NCBI GenBank assembly: GCA_963747335.1
Contig: CAVVEV010000004.1
Coordinates: 114,585-178,584, forward strand
DNA from: Prado023 sp963747335
GTDB lineage: Bacteria; Actinomycetota; Actinomycetes; S36-B12; CAIYMF01
Length of the DNA: 64,000 nucleotides
Reading direction: 5' to 3'
The position numbers were made by a program, and so were the translations under genes. Positions 32,272 through 43,484 of this stretch are shown here, piece after piece. How positions within the stretch are numbered: the first letter of the stretch is position 1; every line of letters starts with the position of its first letter. The notes under the pieces are model-generated. The model was not told where the DNA came from and ran no database searches. It saw only the letters and a list, made by a program, of their open reading frames with translations.

Positions 32272-35200
32272 ATGTCGTTGCACCGGTTGTCCGGCGGCGC
32301 TGGCTACCAGTACTTGGTGCGTCACACGGCGTGCGGTGATGTGGCGAGAGCGGCGGGTGATGGCCTGGTCGACTACTACGCCCGCTCGGGGTACCCGCAG
32401 GGGCAATGGATGGGGGCTGGCTTGGCCGGCTTGTCGGCTGACTCCCCCGCCGCGATCCGGGTCGGGGATGTGGTGTCCGAGGAGCAGCTGGCGAACCTGT
32501 TCGGTGCCGCGCGGCACCCGGTGACCGGGCTCCCTTTGGGCCCCCGGCCGCAGGCGGACCCGACCCGGGCCGTGTCCGGGTTCGACCTGACGTTCACGGT
32601 CCCGAAGTCGAGCAGCGTGCTGTGGGGTTTGGGTGACGAGGCGACCCGTGCCGCGGTCGCCGACGCGCATCACGCGGCTGTAGTCGACGTGCTCGGGCTG
32701 ATCGAGGACCGGGTGTTGTTCACCCGGATGGGGGCACAGGGAGCGATGCAGGTCGGTACGCGGGGGATGCTCGCGGCCGGGTTCGACCATTGGGATACCC
32801 GCCACGGTGATCCGAACCTGCATACCCATGTGATCATCGCGAACCGGGTCCAGGGTCCCGGACGGGCGATGGCGAACCCTGGATGGGCGGACCTTGTTCC
32901 TGGCCGCGGTGGCGATGTCGGAGATGTTCGACGACGTGTTCGCCGACCATCTCGCCGCCCGTCTGCCGGTGCGGTGGGGGTTCCGGTCCCGCGGGGCGCA
33001 GCGGACCCCCGCGCATGAGATCACCGGGGTGGGCGACGACCTGTTGGCCGCGTTCTCCACCCGATCGGCGTCCATCGCCAGCGAGCTGGCCAAGTTGAGT
33101 GCCCGGTTCCACGCCGACCACGGCCGGGCACCGACCCGCACAGAGGTCGTGAAGTTGCGACAGCAGGCCACGTTGGCGACCCGACCTGCGAAGACCCCGC
33201 ACCCGCTGGGTGACCTGCTGGTCCGGTGGGCGGACACCGCCCGGCAGGTCACTGGCCGCACACCCCGGCAGATCACCGCCGAGGTGCTCTTCCGCGACCC
33301 CGGGCGGCCGATCCGATCGGCGCAGGTCGGCGATGACGTGGTCACCGGAATCGCCACCATGGTCAGCCAGGGGTTGGTGGACCGGCGGGCCACGTTCACG
33401 GAGTGGAACATGTGGGCCGAGACCGCGCGGGCCACCCGCGGGCTGCGCATGACCGGCCTCGCGGAACGCGTCCACCTGGTGGAGCGGGTGGTCGGCCAGG
33501 TCAAGTCCCAGTGCGTCCCACTCGACCCACCAGTGACACGTGTTCCCGAGAAGTACCGGCGCCCGGACGGGGCCAGCGTGTTCACCCGAGCTGGGGAGGC
33601 GAAGTACGCGCATCCCGCCCTGCTGGCCGCTGAGCAGCTGCTAGCTGACCGCGCACGCCGACCCGACCGGCCCCGCCCTGCGTGCTGCCGCGGTCGAGGC
33701 GGGGCTGCACTTCCGGGCACCGGTACGCCCCACGCCGTCGCTGGCCGACGGGTTGGCCCCTGACCAGGTCACCGCGGTCCGCGAGATCGCCACCTCAGGG
33801 CGGCGTGTCGATGTCTTGGTCGGCCCGGCGGGGTCGGGCAAGACCACCACGTTGTCGGTGTTGGCCACGCTCTGGCAACGCGTGCATGGTGAGGGGTCGG
33901 TGATCGGTCTGGCCCCGTCGGCGAGCGCTGCCCACCAACTCGGCCACGGCACTGGGGATCCCGACGGAGAACACCGCCAAGTGGCTGCATGAGAGCCAGG
34001 GGCCTGGTGCGGCACACCGGGCGGCAACCCTCACCGAACTGCACGAACGACGCACCCACGCAGGTGCCGCCGGCAACGTCGCGGAGGTGCGCCGGATCGG
34101 CGGGACCATCACCGCCCTGACCTCGCAGCAGGAGACGTGGCAACTGCGAGCCCGGCAACTGCTGATCGTGGACGAGGCCACCCTGGCCGGCACCGTGGAC
34201 CTGTCCCACCTGGTCACCCAAGCCGAGCAGGCGGGGGCGAAGGTGCTGCTGGTCGGGGACCACGCCCAACTCGGGTCGGTGTCCGCCGGGGGCGGGTTCG
34301 GGATGCTGGCCCGCACCGGCACCCCCACCCAGCTGCACTCCCTGTGGCGGTTCACCCACCAGTGGGAAGCCCAGGCCACCCGCGGCCTGCGCACCGGCAA
34401 CCCCGGCGTCATCGAGGACTACCGGGCCAACGGTCGGCTGCACACCGGAACCCCGGAGGCCATGCTCGATGAGGCCTACCAGAACTGGGCCGTTGATCGT
34501 GCCGCCGGGCGGACCTCGATCCTGGTCGCCGCCGACAACGTGACGGTGAGCGAGCTCAACACCCGCGCTCACGACGACGCGCTCGCCCGGGGCGAGGTCA
34601 CCGGGCCGCTGATCACCCTCGGCGGGCACTGCGGACCCGACCGTGGCCAGGTCGGCGCCGGGGACATCATCGTCACCCGCCGCAATGACCGCACCCTGCA
34701 CCTGCCCGACGGTGGCCACGTCCGCAACGGGGCCCTCTGGGCTGTCACCGCCACCCACGCCGACGGTGCGCTCACCGTGCAGCCCGCCACCGGGCAGGGG
34801 CCGGGGGTGCGGTTGCCGGCGGTCTACGTGGCCGAGCATGTGGACCTCGGGTATGCGACCACCACCCACCGCGCGCAAGGCATCACCGTCGACTCGAGTC
34901 ACGCCCTGGCCGACCCAGCAACCAGCCGGGAAGCCTTCTACGTGGCGATGACCCGCGGCCGCGACGCCAACCACGCCTACCTCACCGGCCCGGGCGCAAC
35001 CGAGGACTGCCACCGCCCCAGCCACGCACCGGGAACCGAGGACCCCGGACACGACCGCCCTCCTCGGAGGGATCCTGGCCAACAGCCACGCGGAGTTGTC
35101 CGCGACCGAGACCCTCGCACAGGCGAGCACCGCACGGCAGGCCGCCGCGGCTCACCCGGTCGGACTCGACGCGGATCTGGACCGCATGATCGCCGGCCCA

Positions 35201-35836
35201 GATCACGCGGCCCTGGACGGTCCATCGAGTCGAGTAGGGCCGAACGACGAGGGCTACGAGGGGTCCGGGGACCGTAACGCCCGGTCGGCGCGTGGGCGCA
35301 CCCGCGATCCCGTTGGGTGGTCGATCGGCTGATGGCGCGGTGGGTCCTGGCTGATGACGGCACGCTCACCGAGGGCACCACCCGACCGGCCCCCACGGTG
35401 TGGGCCACCTTGGACGACCACGCCTATGAGGCGACCAGCCGCGCCACTCGCGGACTGGGTGGGGTGGCTGGTGACCACCTTCACCATCGATCGGCGCACG
35501 ATCCCGCCCAGCTGGGCCGATCATCCCGACCTGATCACCGAACTGGGCGCTCTGCACGATGCGTGGCGGGCCGCCTACCATCCCACCTCGGATGCCAGCC
35601 GCCCAGCCGCGTGGCTCGACGACCTGACCGGCCCGGCTGCAACGCATTCGGGAGCGGTCAACCGGGCACCAGGGACACTCGCGCAGGGCGAACGACCGAC
35701 AAGACTGATCTCTTCCCTGCGGCGGGCGACGACGTTGGCGGTCAGCGACGACTTCCCACGCGCGGCCGCCGCTGAACGTCGGTCCGGTGACCCCACCCAC
35801 GGGGCCGGCCACGGGTGGCCCATCCGATCAGGGTGA
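32272..35836 (+). pseudogene. MobF (TrwC/TraA-type) relaxase-helicase, frame broken
   Basis: Starts at ATG 32272 (MSLHRLSGGAGYQYLVR). The relaxase domain holds the paired Tyr region VDYYARSGYPQGQWMG, LTFTVPKSSSVLWGL and the three-His metal motif HGDPNLHTHVIIANRV. After that come a helicase Walker A GPAGSGKTTTL and later helicase motifs including VDEATLAGTVDLSHL and GDHAQLGSV. A TraA-like protein of about 1,180 residues is expected. The reading continues only through frame changes near 32885, 33650, 33945, 35040, about 35240-35310 (two) and 35450; the frame steps forward by one base each time. Either the gene is dead or the sequence has insertion errors. The tail overlaps the CPBP gene on the other strand by 95 bp. 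Confidence 0.8.
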
Positions 35837-36671
35837 CCTGGAGCAGGCACAACAGGGTTGCGAGGATGAGCAACCCAGATCCGGTGATGGCGGTCAGGTC
35901 ACGTTCGAAGGGTGCCCCGCTGGGCAGCACGTCGCCCTGGTTGCCCAGGAGGAGGACGCCGTAGGTGTTGTTGGCCCAGTGCATCCCGATGGGGAGCCAG
36001 AGGGATCCGGTGCGCCAGGCTGCCCAGCCCAGGGTTGTCCCGAGCATGAGGTAGGGGGTGAGTTGGAGCGGGTTGTCACCGAACTGGGCAAGGTTGCCCC
36101 AATGCATCCCGGCGAACCCGAGTGCCGGTACCCCCACGACAACGACCGGTGCGCTGGTGAGTCGGCGGGTGAACTGCATCAGGTAGCCGCGGAAGAACAG
36201 TTCCTCGAACCCGGCCTGGACCCCGAACCCCACGACGGCCACAGCGGCCAGAGGCAGCCAGTGCCGTAGGTCGATTCCGACGTAGGTGACCGGTTCCCAC
36301 AGCGCGGACACCAGGTCGACGGCCAGGAGGCTGACAAGGGCGATGCCGATCCCCCGGCCCAGATCGTGAACCGGGCCGAACGGTCGGGCCAGTGCCACAC
36401 TCCAACCCGGACGCCGGTGCACCAGCCGGACGATGAGCGGCACGGCCATGAACGCGAGTGCGAAGGTGCTCAGCAGGTACGCCAGCCCCGCGGCGACACT
36501 GGTCTGCGAGTCGATCCCGGTGCCCGCGCGAACGACACCCGGTGCGAGGGTCCCGACAGCCCACGCGAGCAGGATCAGCAGTGTCCCCGCGGCATACCGG
36601 CGGCAGCTCGCGCGACCAACGAAGGACCAGCTCAGGTAGTGGTCGCTGATGGTTGTGTCCGGGTCGGTCAT
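35742..36671 (-). CDS. CPBP-family intramembrane metalloprotease
   Basis: 309 residues from ATG 36671 with GAGAGGAA seven bases upstream. Eight or so hydrophobic helices. The CPBP/Abi motifs are present: FEELFFRG (paired Glu and Arg), FAGMHWGN (first metal His) and GMHWANN (second His). Family members cleave prenylated proteins or act in bacteriocin self-immunity and membrane proteolysis. It ends the transfer operon, 12 bp after the cell-wall hydrolase gene, and could act in surface maturation or immunity of the element. The C-terminus overlaps the relaxase gene tail-to-tail. Confidence 0.85.
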   Translation of the reverse strand: MTDPDTTISDHYLSWSFVGRASCRRYAAGTLLILLAWAVGTLAPGVVRAGTGIDSQTSVAAGLAYLLSTFALAFMAVPLIVRLVHRRPGWSVALARPFGPVHDLGRGIGIALVSLLAVDLVSALWEPVTYVGIDLRHWLPLAAVAVVGFGVQAGFEELFFRGYLMQFTRRLTSAPVVVVGVPALGFAGMHWGNLAQFGDNPLQLTPYLMLGTTLGWAAWRTGSLWLPIGMHWANNTYGVLLLGNQGDVLPSGAPFERDLTAITGSGLLILATLLCLLQVTLIGWATRGRPRGWGHRTDVQRRPRVGSRR

Positions 36672-36683
36672 GGTGGGTTCCTC

Positions 36684-37308
36684 TCAGAGTTGGGTGAGGG
36701 GCGTGCCGGCGCAGATGGGGTCGGTCCAGCCGCGGTACCCGGTGCGGGTCATCCACCCGTTCTCGATCCCGGCCAGGGTGGTGGCGTACACCCCACCGGT
36801 GGCACCGGTGTCGGGTGTCGCCCCAGTCGTTGGTGACCACGGTGATGCCCTGCGGGCGGCAGGTGTTGTCGTTGCCGACGACGAACGCGACATGCCCGGC
36901 GCTGCTGGCGGTGGCCCAGAACACGAACGACCCGACAGGTGGGCAGCGGTCGCCGGGGTGGGCGTGGCCGGTGGCGAGCAGGCGGTACCAGTGCACGGTG
37001 GCGGTCGGGTACCCGGAGTTGTAGTACCCGTACATGCGGCAGGCCAGCTTGTCGCACTTGCGGTACCACCCGGACCGGGCACCCACCAGGTCCGCGGCGG
37101 TCCGCAGCGCGATCTGCACCCGGGGCGACACGGGCCCACCCGGTGGCAGGACGGCGCCACCGAGGGTAGGGGTGCAGTCGGGATCGTCCGGGGCGCAGGA
37201 CTCGGCCGACATGGAGGTGCTGGCCGCCGCGGTCAGGGCCAGGATGCCCATCGCCGGTGCTCCGGCCAGGCCGGCCAGCACGAGGACTGCTGCGAGCGCG
37301 AGCTTCAT
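36684..37308 (-). CDS. Secreted NlpC/P60- or CHAP-like wall hydrolase (one frameshift)
   Basis: Start ATG 37308, overlapping the upstream stop (ATGA). A signal peptide or membrane anchor (MKLALAAVLVLAGLAGAPAM) precedes a domain with CDKLACRMYGYYNSG, PPVGSFVFWATASSAGHVAF and, after the break, GGVYATTLAGIENGW. A Cys followed by a later GHVA His fits a cysteine-peptidase wall hydrolase; mature length is about 180 residues. The frame moves by one base near 36818, between VVTNDWGDT and the Gly-rich segment GATGGVYATT. Such enzymes open the peptidoglycan for conjugation machinery. The domain assignment is moderate. Confidence 0.65.
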
Positions 37309-37829
37309 CGGGTGACGCCCGACAGCCGGCAGTCGGGGGTGCAGGTGATCCGCATTGCCAGTGATCGGCTGGGGTCGAGCGCGGTGACGGTGACCGTAGT
37401 GGCCGCGTCGATCCCGGTGGACGCAACCAGGTCGATCCGCCCGATCTGGGCTGGCCCGGCGGCCCGTTCGGTATCGAGAACCTGGGTGAGTTGGTCGAGC
37501 TCGAGGTCGCTGAGGCCTGGACTGGTGGCGGCCATGATCTGGTACCCGACGACGTCGGGCGGCTGCGTGCCCCACAGGGCGGTCCCGACCTGCTCGGCGA
37601 AGCCGGCCGGGTCGGTCAGGGACGGGAGCGGCTGGGGCACGGCCCGGTTGATCGGGGGTAGTGGGACGCGGGGAGCTGGCAGGCTCGTCGCGGCACTGGT
37701 GGGCGAGTCCGGATCGACGGGAGCGTTGTGCTTCCAGGCCGAGATGCCGGACGCTGCGGTGAGCACGGCGGCGGTGATCCCGAAGACGATCAGGCCTCGG
37801 CGGCGCGGGTGCGGGGTTGGCGTGGGCAA
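37305..37829 (-). CDS. Single-pass membrane protein of the transfer operon
   Basis: 174 residues from a TTG at 37829 preceded by GAGGAG at 5 bases; no ATG/GTG fits better. A basic N-terminus (PTPHPRRRG), one transmembrane helix (LIVFGITAAVLTAASGISAW), a Pro/Ser linker and an extracytoplasmic domain with DVVGYQIMAATSPGLSDLEL and VTVTALDPSRSLAMRITCT. No family is recognised. Position between the coupling protein and the wall hydrolase, with an ATGA overlap to the latter, suggests a structural part of the transfer channel. Confidence 0.6.
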   Translation of the reverse strand: MPTPTPHPRRRGLIVFGITAAVLTAASGISAWKHNAPVDPDSPTSAATSLPAPRVPLPPINRAVPQPLPSLTDPAGFAEQVGTALWGTQPPDVVGYQIMAATSPGLSDLELDQLTQVLDTERAAGPAQIGRIDLVASTGIDAATTVTVTALDPSRSLAMRITCTPDCRLSGVTR

Positions 37830-37882
37830 GGGTCTCCTCGAGTGTGATGGGTCGCCGGTGGCTGTGGCCGGTGCTGGCCGGG

Positions 37883-39671
37883 TCAGGTGGTGCGGTGGGC
37901 GGAGCGGATCGCTGCCTCCGCCTGCGCCTGGTCGGCCCGCAGGGTGGGGGCGTCCGGTCGGCGGGTCCAGGGGTCCAGGTCGATGACCGCTGGGCGGGAT
38001 TGGCGCAGCAGGAGCACCGCGGTGCCGAACGGCAACGTGCGCAGCACGGCCGGTGGCAGGACGGGGAGTTGCCGTTGGCTGGTGCTGGTTTGCCGGTCCC
38101 CGGTACGTCCGCGGGAGATGGTGTGGGTGGGTTGGTCGATGTCGCCGAGGAGGCGGGAGATGTCGTCGAGGTCGCGCATCTTGGCCAGACCGCCGAGGAC
38201 GACCTTGACGGTGGCGGCGTCCCACAGGGTGTCGGCTGCGTGTTCGCCCCAGCTGTTGCGTGCCTGGGCCAGGGACTGGAACACCGCCAGGGTGGTGATC
38301 CCGGACCCGCCGCCCTCGGCCATCAGCGAGGGCAGGGACGGCAGCGGGGTGAGGTTCGCGATCTCATCCAGGGCCAGCAGCAGCGGTGGGTCGAGTCGGG
38401 CCCCAGCCGAACGGGCGGCCATGGTGCGCGCTGTTTCGGTGATGTCCTCGAGCAGGGCGGCGATCAGCGGCCCGGCGGCGGCGGCCCCGACCGAGCTGGC
38501 CAGCACATACAGGGTTCCGCCTTGGGTGAGGAAGGTGTGGGGGTCGAACCCGGTGCGGGGTTCGGGGTCCACGGCGGCCAGCACGTCGGGGTCTCCGAGG
38601 GCGGCCAGGGCTTGGCGGACCCCGAGCCAGACACTGTCGCGGGTGCGGGCATCCGCCCCCCTGATCGCCGCCAACGCATCCGACCCACCCGTCGGCCGCG
38701 TTGGGGTGGGTGCCCAGTTGGTGTTCGGCGGGTTCGGCGTTGCCTGGGGCCAGGGACCAGCGGTACAGGTCGGGGGTGCTGTAGTGGCCCAGGGCAGCGG
38801 CGTGCAGCAGGCAGCGCAGCACGGTCTCGGTCTGCCCGGACCAGAAGTTGCCATCGGTCAGGCCGTTGCCGAACCCTGCCCCGGCGGCCAGGCCGCGGGC
38901 GCGGACGAACGCGGTGCGCGGGGTTTCGCAGCCGCGGACCGGGGACCAGGCCAGCCGGGTGGGCAGCCCGGTCAACCGCATCGGGTCGAACACCGCCACC
39001 GGGCCCCGGTTGGCGCGGGCGGCCATGGTGACGGTCAGGGTGTCGGGGCGGGTGGAGGTGGCCACCACCGGGCCGGGGGCGTCGAGGATCCAGGGGATGA
39101 CCAGGTGCAGGCCCTTGCCGGTGCGGGGTGGTCCGACCAGCAGGATCGAGTCCTCGACGCTGCACCACAGCGGCTTCCCGCTCACGCGCCCCACCCGGTA
39201 GCCCACCTGTGCCGCTGTTGGGTTGGCCAGGTCGGGGCGGATGATCGGGGCGCGGCGCACCAGGGCCCGGGTGCCGGCGGCGGCGACGGCCTGCTCGGGG
39301 CGGGCCAGGCCAGGTAGCCGGCGAAGCCGCCGCACTTCGTTGCCCCGGCTGGCGGTGCCACGCAGCCGACGACCGACAACGAGGACGGTCGCGGCCACGC
39401 CGATTGTGAAGGCCGTGCCGGCCCAGTACGGGACTGGGCCGGGCATCCGGTTCGGTGTTGGCCACACGCTGGCCGGGTCGGTGGGGGCACCCAGGGCGAG
39501 CAGGGCGGTGAGTGGGGCGAACCCGGGGGTGGGGTATCCGGATCCGAGGGCGGCCAGGGCGGCCCCGGCCCACAGCACGGCCCCCACCCCCAGCCCGCCG
39601 GCTAGTGCCAGCAGGCCCAGGTCGGTGGGGGTCCAGTTGCCCAGGACCGGGTTGGGTGCCGGGGTGCTCAT
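37883..39671 (-). CDS. Type IV coupling protein (TraD/TraG-like), one frameshift
   Basis: Start ATG 39671, sharing one base with the upstream stop (TGATG). Two N-terminal membrane helices precede a cytoplasmic ATPase: Walker A in LLVGPPRTGKGLHLVIPWIL and Walker B-like LLLALDEIANLTPLP with the TraM-recognition region GITTLAVFQSLAQARNSWG. The frame shifts by one base near 38683, between THPNAADGW and SDALAAIRG; the two parts join into about 595 residues. Coupling proteins bring relaxase-bound DNA to the type IV channel. It works with the MobF relaxase and the VirB4-like ATPase of this element. Confidence 0.82.
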
Positions 39672-40746
39672 CAGCCGACCTCGAGGATGAACGCGTCATC
39701 GGCCGCCGAGCGTGGGGCGGGGGGCGCCAGGGTGAGCCGGGATCGTGCCGGGGCGGGGCTGGGAGGCAGTCCGTCGACCAGGGAGCCGAGCCGGTCCAGT
39801 CGGATCCCCACAGCAGCGAGCCGATCCGACAGTGGAGCAGGTGCGGGCTCCCGGAAGGACCGGTCGGCGTCGATCGCCGCTGCGATTGCCGCGTTGAGCA
39901 GCACAGTGGTGGTGAGGTGGTCGACGTCGCGGACCGCCCCAGCATGCGCCCACTGCCCCAACCGGGCACCCACCTGCTCACCGCGGTCAGCGTCGATGCC
40001 GGTGAGGTGGGCAGCGACTGTGACGGCGTCGATGTGCTCCCCGACGCGGGCTAGGGACCGGATACCGGCCAACGCGGCCGCCGCCACGAGGTCGGTGAGG
40101 TCGCCAGCACCGATCGCGGCGGCGGTCGGGAGTCGGCTGGGGTGGGTGAGCAGGGCCCCGACGAGTAGGGCCTCCACCTCGGCCGCGTCGGTCGCGGTGG
40201 GTGTGGGGTGGGTGGCCAGAAACCGGTCGGCCCCCAACAAGGTGTGGTTGCGCGACGGTTGCCGCGGTGTCCGGATCGAACGGCACCTGCCCGCCCCGGT
40301 GGGCGGCTTGCCAGCGTTGCCGTGCCTGCTGGGTCCACGTCTGCACGTGGTGCGCGGCGTCGTGCAGGGGTTGGGGGTGGCGTTGTCCGGCGGCCGCGAG
40401 GGCCCCGGCGCGTAGCACCAGCCCGTAGGTGGCGATCTGCCGACGCAGGGAGGCCTCGAGGACCAGACGGGCGTAGGCAACCGGGTCGGGTCGGGGTGGG
40501 GTGTCCCCGGCCAGGGCAGCCAGCCGGGGCAGGTCGGCACGCCGGGGACCGAGCCGGTCCCGAAGCGCCAACCCCAACTCCGCCGGTGAGCCGGAGGTGT
40601 GGGTGTGGTTGAGCAGGGCCCGGTACACCTCGGCGTGCCAGGGGTCGTCGAAGTCGCTGCCGACCAACCAGCCCCGTACGCCGGTGACCGCGCCCGGGTT
40701 CCACAGGAGACTGCCGAGGGTGGCTTCCTCGCGGTGTCGGGCTCAC
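39671..40746 (-). CDS. DnaB-like N-terminal domain protein (two frameshifts)
   Basis: Start GTG 40746 in a GTGA overlap with the ATPase gene; no start codon exists in the frame of the following segment, so one base shift near 40735 is needed. Then HREEATLGSLLWNPG and DDPWHAEVYRALLNH match the N-terminal domain of DnaB helicases, which binds primase. A second shift near 40240 leads into ATDAAEVEALLVGALLTHP, a second DnaB-N-like unit. No ATPase domain is present. Reconstructed length is about 357 residues. A role in element replication or DNA processing is likely, beside the type IV genes. Confidence 0.65.
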
Positions 40747-42065
40747 GCCCGTTCCCCCGCACCCGCAGCAGGGAGGGTGGGGGTGTCGCGCATGGCGCGG
40801 TCGGTGTCGACGACGTCGACCTCGGCGGGGTGCAGGTGGTGGGCCACCACGTGGGAGGTGCGGGGCAGTTTCCACAGGCCGGTGCCCCGGGGCAGGGCGG
40901 TGATGATCGCGCGTTCCGGGGCGGTCAGCCCCAGGGTGGCGGTGGTCACTCCGATCTGGTCGGACTCCTGGCGGTAGATCACCCGGGTGGAGCAGTCGGC
41001 CAACAGGCCCTCGGCCACCGCGCGGGTCTGGCTACCGGCCGCACCGGTGGCGTCGAGGTCCGAGAGCCGGTGCAACACGATCAGGTTCGCGATGCCGTGC
41101 GCGCGGGACAGCTTCCACTGGGATTGCATGCGGCGCAGGAGCGGGAGGCTGGACAGGATCCGCCACGCCTCGTCGTAGATGATCCACCGCTTGGCCTCCC
41201 CCGCCCGTATGGCGGTGTCCAGCCATGCGGATCCGCAGGTCATCGCCAGGGTCAGGCCCTGGTCCTGGGAACCCAGGCGGGACAGGTCCAGGACCACCAT
41301 CGGGGCATCCGGGTCCAGGGTGACGGTGGTGGGGCCGTCGAACATGCCGGCCAGGTCCCCGGCCACCAGGCGGCGCAGCCCGTGGGTCAGGTCCCGGGAC
41401 TGCTGCTCATACTCGCCAGCGCTCCACCGCAACTCCCGCGGCGTCCGCGGGTCCGGATCGGCAAGATGGTCGACCAACCCGCGCATCGTGGGCACCCCAC
41501 CCGCGGAGGTGGTGGCGGTCAGGGCGGCGCCGATCAGGGTGTGCTCGACGGGGGCCAGGGCCCGGTCCAGGGCGATCTCGGCCAACGTGCCCAACAGCGC
41601 CAACTGCCCGGCGCGTGCCACCGTGGGATCGGTCCCGGTCGGGGTGTCCAGGGGGTTGAGCCGGTCGCGCTGCCCGGGGCCGAGGGTCAGCACCCGCCCG
41701 CCGACGGCGTGAGCGACCGCGGCCCATTCACCTTTCGGGTCTCCGGGGACGTAGACCTTGCGTCCGGCGGCGATCGAGCGGATCGCCAACGACTTGGCCA
41801 GGGCGGACTTGCCCTGCCCGATCACCCCGGCGAGCAGCATGTTCGGGTTGGTCAGCACCCCGGCGGTGTAGAGGGTCCACGGGTCGAATGCGAACACCGA
41901 CCCGGTCAACGTGTCGGTCCCGATCGGCACCCCCGTGTTCGGTGCCGGTGCGACCAGGAACGGGTACGCACCGGCCAACGTGGCCGAGGACTCCCGGTGC
42001 GCGGGCAGCCGCAGCCTGCCCACCGGGCGGAACCCCGATCGGCGGTGATCAGTGCCGGCGATCAT
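40743..42065 (-). CDS. VirB4/TraC-like conjugation ATPase
   Basis: 440 residues from ATG 42065, overlapping the upstream stop (ATGA). A short N-terminus leads to the Walker A motif LLAGVIGQGKSALAKSLAIR (about residue 72-90). Then VPGDPKGEWAAVAHAVGG, the Walker B region RWIIYDEAWRIL and the final ATPase motifs around HRLSDLDATGAAGSQTRA. This matches the C-terminal ATPase half of VirB4-type proteins; in actinobacterial elements the N-terminal half is carried by the neighbouring SCO6880-like protein. It powers the type IV channel. Confidence 0.85.
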   Translation of the reverse strand: MIAGTDHRRSGFRPVGRLRLPAHRESSATLAGAYPFLVAPAPNTGVPIGTDTLTGSVFAFDPWTLYTAGVLTNPNMLLAGVIGQGKSALAKSLAIRSIAAGRKVYVPGDPKGEWAAVAHAVGGRVLTLGPGQRDRLNPLDTPTGTDPTVARAGQLALLGTLAEIALDRALAPVEHTLIGAALTATTSAGGVPTMRGLVDHLADPDPRTPRELRWSAGEYEQQSRDLTHGLRRLVAGDLAGMFDGPTTVTLDPDAPMVVLDLSRLGSQDQGLTLAMTCGSAWLDTAIRAGEAKRWIIYDEAWRILSSLPLLRRMQSQWKLSRAHGIANLIVLHRLSDLDATGAAGSQTRAVAEGLLADCSTRVIYRQESDQIGVTTATLGLTAPERAIITALPRGTGLWKLPRTSHVVAHHLHPAEVDVVDTDRAMRDTPTLPAAGAGERA

Positions 42066-43484
42066 GAAGCTGCCCGGGCCAGCGGCAGGGCACCGGCGAG
42101 GAACGCTGCGGCCTGTTGACCGGCCAAGCGGCGGACCTCGCACATGCCCTGCGCGGCGGCGGCCTCGGTGGCCACACACGCCGCGTCGAGGTCAGCTTCG
42201 GTGTCGGCGGTGACAGTGAGCAGGCCCACGAACCGCAGGTCACCGTGCCCGGCGACCAGGTCGGATTCCCGGCGGACCACGTCCGCGGCCTCCGCCCGGT
42301 GCGCCTCGTCCTCAATGCGACCCGTGCGGGCACGGGTCGCCGCGTCCGCGGCGTGCTCCACCCGGGCCCGGCGAATATCGCGCATCGCCCGCCGGGTCGG
42401 CACCGGGGTCATCGTCAGCGACAGGGTTCGCCGGGCGGCGCCGCCGAGGAGGACGGGTTGCAGGAACCCGGGGTCGACCTCGAACCGGGGCCACTCCGCG
42501 ATCCAGTACACGGCGTGAACCCCGGAATCGGTGCGCACATGCCCCCACTGCTCGTCGAGGGCCACGCCCACCTCGGGTGACCCGATCCGGTCCACGCGGC
42601 GCGACGCCTGGCTGGCCGGGTCGAACACGACCCGTGCCGCGTGTCGCAGCCCCGCTGGTGCAAGCCAACCGCGGGGAGTCAACCCGGCGGCGGCCACAGT
42701 GTCGGCGACCCCCTCAAGAACCTGCTGCGCCGCGACCAGCGCCGCCGACGAAGGTGTGCGTCCCAGGCGCTTGGGGCGGACTGCGACTGCGAGCAGGGTC
42801 TCGGTGCGCACCGGGGCCGCCGAGTGTTGGGCGATCAGGTCCTCGACCACCTGGGTGGCCCAGCCGGAGGTCGTAGGTGTCTGAGGCCCACCACACCTGC
42901 AAGGGTCCGACCCCGCCGGGCACCGTGCGGGCCAGCACCTGGACCCGCACCATCGTGGGTTGGTGGGCCAGCCCGGCCAGTAGCTGCCCCCACCCGGCAA
43001 CCAGACCTTCACGGAGGCTGGGATCGGCCAACAGGAACCCCGCCGGGTCGACCCGCAGCACCCCCGTCACGGTGCCGTCACCCGGGTCGTGGACCAGGGC
43101 CCGGCCGGTGTCCGGCACGGTCCATAGGGTGAGGTCGGTCGGTCCTCCGGGGATCCGCAGAGCCCGCGGGCCGAGATCGGTGGGGTTGATCCGGGTGGTC
43201 GGGACAACGCGTTGGTGCGCTCCCCCGCGGACACGGCGGGTCAGGTAGTGGGCCCAGATCGGCAGCCACTCCACTACCGGGCGGCCCCGCACCGGGACCA
43301 GGGCCCACGCCAAGGTGAGCGCCCAGAACGGGGCGGCGGCGATCACCCCGGGGATACCGGCCGAGTACTCGGCGAGCACCACCACCGCCAGCGCGAGCCC
43401 GCATAGGAACACCTGCTCGCCCGACAGTCCAAGGAGCAGGCCGCGCTGCTCGAGCCGGCTGAACCGCACACTCGGGTCGCTCAC
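42062..43484 (-). CDS. SCO6880-like conjugation protein (one frameshift)
   Basis: Start GTG 43484 in a GTGA overlap with the membrane gene. The N-terminus FSRLEQRGLLLGLSGEQVFL followed by two membrane helices (LAEYSAGIPGVIAAAPFWAL) is typical of SCO6880-family proteins, which correspond to a PrgI/VirB3-like part plus the N-terminal VirB4 region. The soluble part contains YWIAEWPRFEVDPGFLQPVL. The frame moves by one base near 42868, between VWWASDTYD and SGWATQVVEDL; reconstructed length is about 473 residues. It is a core component of actinobacterial conjugation systems. Confidence 0.8.
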